64,000 nucleotides of DNA, from assembly GCA_002840405.1 (NCBI GenBank), contig PHAR01000004.1, positions 346,239-410,238 on the forward strand. Direction: 5' to 3'. Source of the stretch: Deltaproteobacteria bacterium HGW-Deltaproteobacteria-8. Lineage in GTDB: Bacteria > Desulfobacterota > Desulfovibrionia > Desulfovibrionales > Desulfovibrionaceae. Made by a program: the position numbers and the translations under genes. Positions 48,704-56,836 of the stretch are shown piece after piece (positions within the stretch are counted from its first letter, which is position 1; every line of letters starts with the position of its first letter). The notes under the pieces are model-generated. The model had not been told where the DNA came from. It did not search any database and worked only from the letters and a program-made list of their open reading frames with translations.

Positions 48704-50110
48704 ATGCCCCGGACACAGATTTTGATTGTTACCGCCCGCCCCGAGGCCCTGCTGGGCCTGACGCCGCTGCTGCGCGAGGGCGTGGCCGTGAGCCTGCGCC
48801 CCGGCCTGTCCCTGCGCCAGACCATGATCCAGGACCTGGGCTTCTGCCCGGAATGCGTGGAAGAGCGCGTGCAGACCGTGTTCCTTGACGGCTCTCCCGT
48901 GGACGACATCGACGCCGACAGCGCCAGCCCCGGCTGCACTCTGGCCCTGGCCGGAGCCCTGCCCGGCGTGGCGGGCATCGCCATGCGCCGGGGCAGCCCG
49001 GTGGGCGTGTTCCGCGAAGGCATCACCCATGACACCGGGCACGCCGAGGCCGCGCAAAGCGCCCCGAGCGAACCCCTGGCCGTAACCCTCAAGCTGTTCA
49101 ACTCCGTGGCCCTGGAATGCCTGACATCGGTGCTCGAACAGGGCGTGGAGCTGCGCGCAGGCAGACTGGCGGAGCTGCTCAAGGCCGACCCCGAAGCCCT
49201 GGCAGGGGCCTCCTTCCGCCTGGACGGCCAAGGAATCGACCACGCCGGGCTCGTCGCCGCGCTTTCGGGCCAGGAAGGAACCCTGCGCCTGACCGCCGAG
49301 CCCCTGGCCGCAGAAGCCCCGCACCCTGACCTCATCACCCTGGCGGACATCGCCGAGGCCGCAGGCGCGGCCATCATGGAGGTGCGGCGCACCGGCTTCA
49401 CCGTGCAGTACAAGGACGACACCTCGCCGCTCACCCGCGCCGACCTGGCCTCCAACGAAACCATCCTGCGCGGCCTGGCCGAGCGCTTTCCCGGGGTGCC
49501 GGTGCTTTCCGAAGAGGGCGCGGACATCCCTGTGGAAACCCGCCGCCTCTGGAAACGGCTGTTCATCGTGGACCCGCTGGACGGCACCAAGGAATTCGTC
49601 AAGGAATTAGGGGAGTTTTGCGTGTGCATCGCCCTGGCCAAGGACGGCTTCCCGGCCCTCGGCGCGGTGCACGTGCCCGCGTGGGGCAAGACCTACGTGG
49701 GCGGCCTGGGCCTGGGCGCGTTCCGCCGGGAGAACGGCGACGACAAGAGCGGCGCGTGGCAGGCCATCGCCGTGCGCCAGCCGGACGAGACAGCGTTGAC
49801 CGTCCTGGCCAGCCGCTCGCACCCCTCGCCGGAAACCGAGGCCTTCCTCGCGGACAAGCGCGTGGCCGAGCGCATCACCGCAGGCAGCGCACTCAAGTTC
49901 TGCCTGGTGGCCGAGGGCAAGGCCGACCTGTACCCGCGCCTGAGCGTCGGCATGCGCGAGTGGGACACAGCCGCCGGGCAGGCCGTGCTCGAAGGCGCGG
50001 GCGGCAGCGTGGTGTCCCTCGCGGACGGCCACCCCGGAGAGCGCCTGGCCGTGAACAAGCCCGACCTGCTGAGCGGCACGTTTTTGGCCTCGGCCACGCC
50101 CACCAGATAG
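48704..50110 (+). CDS. CysQ-like 3'(2'),5'-bisphosphate nucleotidase fused to an unidentified N-terminal domain
   Basis: C-terminal half 'VQYKDDTSPLTRADLASNETILRGL...VLSEEG...LFIVDPLDGTKEFVKELGEFCVCIALAKDGFPALGAVHVPAWG' is CysQ; about 200 aa N-terminal region precedes it. Confidence 0.85.
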   Translation: MPRTQILIVTARPEALLGLTPLLREGVAVSLRPGLSLRQTMIQDLGFCPECVEERVQTVFLDGSPVDDIDADSASPGCTLALAGALPGVAGIAMRRGSPVGVFREGITHDTGHAEAAQSAPSEPLAVTLKLFNSVALECLTSVLEQGVELRAGRLAELLKADPEALAGASFRLDGQGIDHAGLVAALSGQEGTLRLTAEPLAAEAPHPDLITLADIAEAAGAAIMEVRRTGFTVQYKDDTSPLTRADLASNETILRGLAERFPGVPVLSEEGADIPVETRRLWKRLFIVDPLDGTKEFVKELGEFCVCIALAKDGFPALGAVHVPAWGKTYVGGLGLGAFRRENGDDKSGAWQAIAVRQPDETALTVLASRSHPSPETEAFLADKRVAERITAGSALKFCLVAEGKADLYPRLSVGMREWDTAAGQAVLEGAGGSVVSLADGHPGERLAVNKPDLLSGTFLASATPTR

Positions 50111-50114
50111 CCGG

Positions 50115-50380
50115 GGAGCCAGGGGCGCTGCCCCTGCACTCTCCTTGCCAGGGGCTCCGCCCCCGGCACCCCCGCCAAAGGGCCTGAGGCCCTTTGGAAT
50201 CCCCAGTACGCCGAAAGAGTTGCTTCAGGTTCCTCCTGAAGCAACTCTTTCGGCTTTGGTGAGCCATGGAAAGCCTAGGCCGGGCTCTGACACCCACCCA
50301 AGCCAAAGGCCGGGTTCACGCTACGCATGAACCCGGCCTTTGGCTTGATATGAGGGGGTTCGGGGGGGATCATCCCCCCC
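50115..50380. repeat. Cluster of inverted repeats between convergent genes
   Basis: Perfect 20-bp stem 50210-50254 (loop 5), perfect 20-bp stem 50299-50347 (loop 9), CCAAAGGGCC-TGA-GGCCCTTTGG near 50175-50197, GGGGGGAT-C-ATCCCCCC near 50364-50381, GGGGC-type dyads near 50120-50155. Confidence 0.85.
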
Positions 50381-50397
50381 GGCCGCCGGAGGCTCCC

Positions 50398-51915
50398 CTA
50401 CTCTTCGCTCGCCTGGATCTCGCGCGCGGTGACCTCAAGCGGGTCGAGCACGGGCAGGTCCTTTTCGGGCGAGGCGGCCAGCTCCTTGAAGCGCCGGGCC
50501 TGCACGAGCACGCGCGATTCCAGCGAGCTGACGGTCTTGTTGTAAGCGTCCACCGCGCCAGACAGGCCCTTTCCCACGCGGGCGAAGTGCTCGGCCAGGG
50601 TCACGATGCGCTTGTAGAGCTCACGGCCCAGTTCGTTGATCTGCTGGGCGTTCTCGGCGATCTTTTCCTGCTGCCAGCCGTAGTACACAGCGCGCAGGAG
50701 CGCGATGAGCGTGGTCGGCGAGGCCACGATGACCTTCTGCTTGACGCCCTCCTCGATGAGGGCGGGGTCGTGTTCGAGGGCGGAGCTGAAGAAGATCTCG
50801 CCGGGCAGGAACATGACCACGAACTCCGGCGTGGGCTTCAGGTGATCCCAGTAGCTTTTCTGGCCGAGCTTGGTCATGTGGTCGCGGATCTGCCGGGCAT
50901 GGGACAGCATGTTCTGCTTGCGCGCGTCCTCGTCCTGGGACTCGTAGGCGTTGAGGTAGGCCTCCAGCGGGGCCTTGGCGTCGACCACGACGTTCTTGCC
51001 GCCGGGCAGGCGCACGATCATGTCAGGCCGCAGGCGCCCGTCCTCGGTGGTCACGGAGGTCTGCTCGGTAAAGTCGCAGTAGTTGATCATGCCCGCCAGC
51101 TCGACCACGCGCCTGAGCTGCATCTCGCCCCAACGGCCGCGCACCGTGGGCCGGCGCAGGGCGTCCACGAGCTTCTTGGTCTCCTTTTTCAGGTCAACCT
51201 GATCCGAGGCCAGGAACTTCACCTGCTGGGTCAGCTCCACATAGGCGTTCTGGCGGCTCTTCTCCATCTCCTGGATGCGCGCGTCAACCTGGGTCAGCGA
51301 GTCCTTGATGGGTTTGACCAGGCCCTCGATGTTCTTCTGACGCAGCTCCAGGTCGCCCTTGGCGGCCTCCTGGAAACTCCCCAGGTGCGCCTTGGCCAGT
51401 TCCACGAAGTTTGCGTTGTTGTCCTTCAGCGCATTGGCGGACAGGGCCTTGAAGGTGTCCTGAAGCTTGGCCTGCAGGTCCTCCAGCAGGGCCTGCTTCT
51501 CCAGGGCGGACTTGCGCTCCTCCTCCATGCGCGCGGCGAGGTCGCCCTCGCGCACCTTGAGGGCCGAAAGCTCCCCGCCCAGGGCGAGGAGGCGCTCCTC
51601 CAGGCCGGGCACGCGCGCGGCGGATTCTTCGGCCTTGGCGCGGCGGCCGGTCTCGAAGCGCAATTCGTCGCGCAAGCCCCTGGCCTCGCCCTGGGCGGCG
51701 TCCAGGTCGCAGGCCAGGGACGCCAGGCGCTCCTCGGCCCCGCGCAGGCGCTCAATGAGCCCGGCCTCGTTGGTGCGGGCCTGGGACAGGGCGGCCTCGG
51801 CCTCGGCGCGCAGGGCGGCGCAGTCTGCGGCGGCGCGGGCGCGCAGCAGGACAAAGACCAGGACAGCGCCCAGAACAAGGCCTGCGAGGAGGGCCGGGAG
51901 CATCGCGATGTCCAC
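50398..51915 (-). CDS. rmuC: DNA recombination protein RmuC
   Basis: 'RPTVRGRWGEMQLRRVVELAGMINYCDFTEQTSV...RLRPDMIVRLPGGKNVVVDAKAPLEAYLNA...FLPGEIFFSSALEHDPALIEEGVKQKVIVASPTTLIALLRAV'. Confidence 0.95.
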   Translation of the reverse strand: MDIAMLPALLAGLVLGAVLVFVLLRARAAADCAALRAEAEAALSQARTNEAGLIERLRGAEERLASLACDLDAAQGEARGLRDELRFETGRRAKAEESAARVPGLEERLLALGGELSALKVREGDLAARMEEERKSALEKQALLEDLQAKLQDTFKALSANALKDNNANFVELAKAHLGSFQEAAKGDLELRQKNIEGLVKPIKDSLTQVDARIQEMEKSRQNAYVELTQQVKFLASDQVDLKKETKKLVDALRRPTVRGRWGEMQLRRVVELAGMINYCDFTEQTSVTTEDGRLRPDMIVRLPGGKNVVVDAKAPLEAYLNAYESQDEDARKQNMLSHARQIRDHMTKLGQKSYWDHLKPTPEFVVMFLPGEIFFSSALEHDPALIEEGVKQKVIVASPTTLIALLRAVYYGWQQEKIAENAQQINELGRELYKRIVTLAEHFARVGKGLSGAVDAYNKTVSSLESRVLVQARRFKELAASPEKDLPVLDPLEVTAREIQASEE

Positions 51916-51918
51916 GGC

Positions 51919-52494
51919 CTAGTCCGCGATCTTCTTCATGAGCCAGGCCATGTTCTGGCCCAGGGTGCGCATGGTGGCCAGGGCCTCCTCGTCGCCGGAG
52001 ACCTGGCCGGGCTCGCGACCGTAGCCCATGTTCCAGTAGCTGGAGCCGGGCACGATCATCTGGCCGATGAAGAAGAAGTGGTTCAGGGTGTCGAAGGTAT
52101 GGATGGCCCCGCCCCGGCGAGCCGTGACCACGGCGGCCCCGACCTTGCGCTGGAACATGTCGGCGTTGGCGCGGGAGACCATGCCCGAGCGGTCCATGAG
52201 GGCTTTCATGTTGGTGGTCACATCAGCGAAATAGGTGGGCGAACCCAGCAGGATGCCGTCGGCCGCGAGCATCTTCTCGATGTAGCCGTTCAACCTGTCG
52301 TCATCCACGGCGCAGGCCTTGTCCTTGTTCTCGAAGCACTTGTAGCAGGCGATGCAGCCCTGCAGGCCCTTGGGTCCGAGCTGCACCAGCTCGGTCTCGA
52401 TGCCGTGGAGCTTCAGCTCATCCAGGGCCGTGTTCAGCATGATGGCGGTGTTGCCGTTAAGCCTCGCACTGCCGTTGATTGCCAGGACCTTCAT
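51919..52494 (-). CDS. Flavodoxin-fold NAD(P)H-dependent FMN reductase family protein
   Basis: 'MKVLAINGSARLNGNTAIMLNTALDEL...DGILLGSPTYFADVTTNMKALMDRSGMV'. Confidence 0.9.
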   Translation of the reverse strand: MKVLAINGSARLNGNTAIMLNTALDELKLHGIETELVQLGPKGLQGCIACYKCFENKDKACAVDDDRLNGYIEKMLAADGILLGSPTYFADVTTNMKALMDRSGMVSRANADMFQRKVGAAVVTARRGGAIHTFDTLNHFFFIGQMIVPGSSYWNMGYGREPGQVSGDEEALATMRTLGQNMAWLMKKIAD

Positions 52495-52506
52495 GCGCTG
52501 CCTCCC

Positions 52507-53373
52507 TTACATTTCGTTCGTGATGCGTTCGGTCCACCGCACGCCCTGCGGGGCGTTCCCGTCCAGGGCGCCCACGGCGGTGAAGCTTATGGCGATGCGC
52601 CGGAGCTTGTCGCCCGGGGCGCTGACGCCCCGCACCAGACCGGCGTACCAGTAGGGCTTAAACTGTTTCTCCTTGAACTGGAAAAGCGAGCACTTGAGTA
52701 CCACCGGGCTGCCGGACTCAAGGCCGGGCGGCACCAGCGCGGCGCGCACCTCCATGGCCAGGCCGCCGGGGGAGATGTCGGTGACGGCGTTCTCCCCGCC
52801 GTTCCGGCCGTCGTAGGCGTTGATCCAGATGTCCGGGGCGGCCTCGGGAAAGAACAGGCGGCTGGTCTCGGCGTCGGCGGTCCAGAGGCGCACGTGCACG
52901 AAGCGCGGGTCGCTGACGCGCTTGCGGGCGTGCCTGCGGCGCGGCACGGACCGAAGCTCCTGCGGGGGCCGCAGCACCACCTGGGGCGGCTCCAGCGCAC
53001 TGTGCTGAGCCTTGATCTCGGTCTCAAAGGAGTTGACCTTGCGCCCGCCCTGGCGCACCGGGGCGAAGAAGGCGGTCACGGCCCGGCCAGGGCGCAGCTC
53101 CTGGGACGTGGAGCTGTCCAAAAGCTCGCAGACCAGGCCCTCCGGCCCGGCGCTGACGGGCAGGCAGCGGGCCAGGGGCTCGCCTGAGGGGCCGGGCAAA
53201 AGGTCCAGGGGTGCGGCGTGGCGGATGAGGCCAGCCATGAGCGCCTCCGGGGTCGCGGCCGGGACAACGCGGGCAGGGCGCGGCGACCGGGCATACCGGC
53301 CCAGCGCGAAACCGCCCAGGACGCCCAGGACCACCAGGAGCGCAACACCAGACCACACGACCACATCACCCAT
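52507..53373 (-). CDS. Membrane-anchored PilZ-like (YcgR-like) protein
   Basis: N-terminal TM; 'PRRRHARKRV' and 'NAVTDISPGGLAMEVR' resemble the RxxxR and DxSxxG c-di-GMP motifs of PilZ. Confidence 0.65.
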   Translation of the reverse strand: MGDVVVWSGVALLVVLGVLGGFALGRYARSPRPARVVPAATPEALMAGLIRHAAPLDLLPGPSGEPLARCLPVSAGPEGLVCELLDSSTSQELRPGRAVTAFFAPVRQGGRKVNSFETEIKAQHSALEPPQVVLRPPQELRSVPRRRHARKRVSDPRFVHVRLWTADAETSRLFFPEAAPDIWINAYDGRNGGENAVTDISPGGLAMEVRAALVPPGLESGSPVVLKCSLFQFKEKQFKPYWYAGLVRGVSAPGDKLRRIAISFTAVGALDGNAPQGVRWTERITNEM

Positions 53374-53471
53374 GAACAGCTCCCACTTTGTCAGGACTGC
53401 CCACAGGATACGTGGCCCGCGCCAGGGTTGTCAAACCTGGGGGGAAATCAGGGGAAAGAAAGAGGCTGGAC

Positions 53472-53660
53472 CTAGCGGAAGACGTCGTACAGCTCGGGGC
53501 TGACCTCGACCACGAACATGCCCGCCTCAACGCGCATGCGCACGTTGAGCTCCGGGACCAGCGCCATGTCCTCGGCCACGTTGGCCCACTTGCGCAGCAG
53601 GGCCTTGGGATCGGTCTCGTCCACGGGAAGGCTCTCGGCTTGGATCCACTCATCGCTCAT
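53472..53660 (-). CDS. Hypothetical 62-aa protein
   Basis: Compact ORF in line with flanking minus-strand genes. Confidence 0.5.
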   Translation of the reverse strand: MSDEWIQAESLPVDETDPKALLRKWANVAEDMALVPELNVRMRVEAGMFVVEVSPELYDVFR

Positions 53661-53676
53661 CAGTAGCCTCCCTGAA

Positions 53677-54813
53677 CTAGATGTACACCCGCCGGTTCAT
53701 GCCCAGCAGGCAGAATACTTCATAGGAAATGGTGTCCCACCACGAGGCCAATTCCTCGGGGCTGATGGCCAGCGGGCCGTCTCCACCCAGGAGCGTGGCC
53801 CACTCGCCGGGCCGGGCGTCAGGGATGTCCGTGACGTCGCAGGCGGTGAGCTGCATGCAGACCCGGCCCACCACCGGCGCGCGGCGGCCCGCGATGAGCA
53901 TCTGCGCGCTCTTGCCGGTCAGACAGCGGCTGTACGCGTCGGCATAGCCCACGGCGACGATGGCCACGCGCATGTCGCGGTCGGCGGTGAAGGTGCAACC
54001 GTAGCTGATGCAGCCGCCCTTTGGCAAGGAATGCACCGAGACGATGCGCGTGCGCACGGTCATGGCCGGGGCCAGGCCGCGCCCGAGATGATCCCAGGCG
54101 GTGCCCGCGAAGGGGTTGGCCCCGTAGAGGGCGATGCCCGCGCGCTGGCTCTGGTGGTGCACCGAAGGGTGTCCCAGGATGCCTGCGGAGTTGGCCAGAT
54201 TGGCCTCCACCGCGTAGCCCGCTTCGGTCAGGGCGGACAGGATGGAGGTGAAACACTCGGCCTGGCCCATGAGGTAGTCCACGGACTCGGGCTGGTCGGC
54301 GGTGGCCAGGTGCGAGCTGGCCATGACCGGGCGCACCAGCGGGGCCTCGCGCAGGCGGTCCAGCAGCCGGGGCAGGTCCTCCATGCAGAAGCCCAGGCGG
54401 GCCATGCCGGTGTCGAACTTGAGGCTCATCTCGAGCCCCTTGCCCACGCGCGCTGCCTGGCGGGCCAGGGCCTCCAGCTGCCGGAAGCTGCCGATGAAGG
54501 GGATCAGCGAGTACTCCCAAAGGGGCGGATAATCGTCGGGGTCGATGGGGCCGAGGAGCACGATGATGCGGCTGTTCAGGCCCTTGGCGGTGAGGTGCTG
54601 GCGCAGGGCCGCGCCCTCGGCCACGGTTCCCACGGCGAAGGTGTCGCAGCCTTCCTTGGCCAGGGCGCTGGCGACCTCGGTCAGTCCGTGGCCGTATGCA
54701 TCGGCCTTGATAACGCCGATGATGCGGCTGCCGCGGCCGCACAAAAGGCGGTAGTTGGCTCGGATCGCTGTCAGGCGGATTCGGACCTCAAGTTTGTTGA
54801 AAGCTATGGTCAT
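53677..54813 (-). CDS. alr: Alanine racemase
   Basis: 'ANYRLL...IIGVIKADAYGHGLTEVASAL', 'KFDTGMARLGF'; start refined to 54813. Confidence 0.93.
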   Translation of the reverse strand: MTIAFNKLEVRIRLTAIRANYRLLCGRGSRIIGVIKADAYGHGLTEVASALAKEGCDTFAVGTVAEGAALRQHLTAKGLNSRIIVLLGPIDPDDYPPLWEYSLIPFIGSFRQLEALARQAARVGKGLEMSLKFDTGMARLGFCMEDLPRLLDRLREAPLVRPVMASSHLATADQPESVDYLMGQAECFTSILSALTEAGYAVEANLANSAGILGHPSVHHQSQRAGIALYGANPFAGTAWDHLGRGLAPAMTVRTRIVSVHSLPKGGCISYGCTFTADRDMRVAIVAVGYADAYSRCLTGKSAQMLIAGRRAPVVGRVCMQLTACDVTDIPDARPGEWATLLGGDGPLAISPEELASWWDTISYEVFCLLGMNRRVYI

Positions 54814-54943
54814 GGGACAAAAGACTCCTGAACGCGTGGATCTCAGAGGGATGAGGAAGCGCCGAGCGATCTTTGGCAGAGTTTTGGCTCCCGCGCAAGA
54901 TGCGTAGACGCCCTCTCCACGGTACGGCACAAAAATACGTAAT

Positions 54944-56821
54944 TCATTTGCGCTTGAACAGGCGCTCCAGGTCACCGGCCCCAAAGGCCACGGCCACGGG
55001 CCTGCCGTGCGGGCAGAAGTCGCGCTCCGGGGTGTCCAGCCAGGTCTCCAGCAGGCTCATGGCCTCGTCCTGGGCCAGGGGCTGCCCGGCCTTGATGGCC
55101 GACTTGCAGGACAGCATGGTCCACAGCTCGGCGAGCCCGCCGGTGCGGTCGGCCAGGGCGTCGCGCAGGAACTCCGCAGCCTTGCCCGCAGGCAGGCTGG
55201 GCGGCACGCCGCGCACCAGGAGCTTGTCCGCGCCGGACATTTCGAGCAGGAAGCCGCAGGACCGCAGCTCGGCCCAGAGCTCACTTGCGCGCGCGGCCTC
55301 GGCCGGGTGCAGGCTGAGCTCCACGGGCAGGGCCAGAGGCTGGGAGTCCCCGCTGCTGCGCGCCCGGCGCATGTTCTCCAGGATCACCCGCTCGTGCGCC
55401 GCGTGCTGGTCCACCAGCACCAGCTTCTCGCCTCCCTGGCGCAACACCAGGTACGTATTCGCGATCTGACCCAAGTACTCAAGCCCACCCTGGGACAGGG
55501 GTCTGGGCTCGGAACCAGCTGAAACAGAAAAATATTCTGGCGAGTGCTGAGAGAATGGCCCGGACGCTTGCCCAGCCTCGCCCACAGCGGTCTGCCGCGG
55601 TCCCAGGGGCAGGGGCACCTCGCGGGCGGGCTGCGGGTTCTGGAAGGACTGCCAGCCGCGCTGCATACCCGGCTTGTCGCCAACGGGCCAGGAGCCACGC
55701 GCGGCCGGGGAGCCGCCCTGCGCAGGCGGGGGCCAGGCCGAGGCCGAGACCGGGCCGGAGGAACCGCCGGCAAAGCCGCCCGCAGAACCTGCAGAAGAGC
55801 TGTAGACCGCGCCCTGCTCGGACAGCACCTCGCCCCCGGCGGCCGGGGCCAGGGCCAGACGCACCAGGGCGAATACCTGGCCCTCGTCGCGGAAACGCAC
55901 CTCCAGCTTGGCCGGGTGCACGTTCACGTCCACCTCCTCGGGCGGCAGGTCGAGGAACAGGAGCACCTGCGGGTACTCGCCGGAGAGGATGCGGCCCTTG
56001 TAGGCGTCGCGCGCGGCGCGTTGGAGCAGGCGGTCCTGCACCGGGCGGCCGTTGACGTAGAAGAGCATGCGGTCGGCGCGGTTCTGGGCGTGGGAGGGCC
56101 GCCCGGCCAGGCCGTGGGCCTTGAATTCGCCGTGCTCGCGGCTGAACTCCATCAGCCCCTCCAGCACAGCCAGGGGCCAGAACTGGGCCAGCCGCGCGGC
56201 AAGGGTCTGCCCGGCGGGCAGGCGAAAGATCTCCCGGCCGCCAAGGGTGAGCGAGAAGGCCACGTCCGGGCGGGCCAGGGCCATGCGCGTGAGGGCCTCC
56301 TGGCAGCGCTTGGCCTCGGTGGCCTCGGTGCGCAAAAACTTGAGCCGGGCCGGAGTGCCGGCGAAGAGCCTGCGCATCTCCACGCGGGTGCCGGAGGCCA
56401 GGGCGGCCGGGCCCTCGGCCAGAACCTGGCCGCAGTCCACGTCGATGCGCGCGGCCTCGGCCTCTTGGCGCACGCGGGAGGTGAGCGTCAGGTGCGACAC
56501 CGAGGCGATGCTCGGCAGGGCCTCGCCCCGGAAGCCAAAGCTGGTGACGGAGAAGAGGTCAGCCACGCTGGAAAGCTTGCTCGTGGCATGGCGGGTGACG
56601 GCCAGGCCGAGCTCGCCGGGTGGGATGCCCGCGCCGTCGTCCTGCACCACCATCCGCGCCACGCCGCCGCCCTCAAGGGTCACGTCAATGCGCGCGGCGC
56701 CTGCGTCCAGGCTGTTCTCCACCAGCTCCTTCAGCACGCTGGAGGGGCGCTCCACCACCTCGCCGGCGGCGATCTGGTTGCACAAAATTTCAGGGAGAAG
56801 GGTGATGGCTCGGCGCGTCAT
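54944..56821 (-). CDS. mutL: DNA mismatch repair protein MutL
   Basis: 'ITLLPEILCNQIAAGEVVERPSSVLKELVENSLDAGAARIDV', 'GFRGEALPSIASVS'; C-terminal 'CKSAIKAGQPLAQDEAMSLLETWLDTPERDFCPHGRPVAVAF'. Confidence 0.96.
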   Translation of the reverse strand: MTRRAITLLPEILCNQIAAGEVVERPSSVLKELVENSLDAGAARIDVTLEGGGVARMVVQDDGAGIPPGELGLAVTRHATSKLSSVADLFSVTSFGFRGEALPSIASVSHLTLTSRVRQEAEAARIDVDCGQVLAEGPAALASGTRVEMRRLFAGTPARLKFLRTEATEAKRCQEALTRMALARPDVAFSLTLGGREIFRLPAGQTLAARLAQFWPLAVLEGLMEFSREHGEFKAHGLAGRPSHAQNRADRMLFYVNGRPVQDRLLQRAARDAYKGRILSGEYPQVLLFLDLPPEEVDVNVHPAKLEVRFRDEGQVFALVRLALAPAAGGEVLSEQGAVYSSSAGSAGGFAGGSSGPVSASAWPPPAQGGSPAARGSWPVGDKPGMQRGWQSFQNPQPAREVPLPLGPRQTAVGEAGQASGPFSQHSPEYFSVSAGSEPRPLSQGGLEYLGQIANTYLVLRQGGEKLVLVDQHAAHERVILENMRRARSSGDSQPLALPVELSLHPAEAARASELWAELRSCGFLLEMSGADKLLVRGVPPSLPAGKAAEFLRDALADRTGGLAELWTMLSCKSAIKAGQPLAQDEAMSLLETWLDTPERDFCPHGRPVAVAFGAGDLERLFKRK

Positions 56822-56836
56822 GGCGCCAGCATGCCC

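Noticed and set aside
50266-53187. 973-aa plus-strand ORF opposite rmuC, the flavodoxin and PilZ-like genes
   Set aside because: Shadow ORF running through the hairpin cluster and three conserved minus-strand genes
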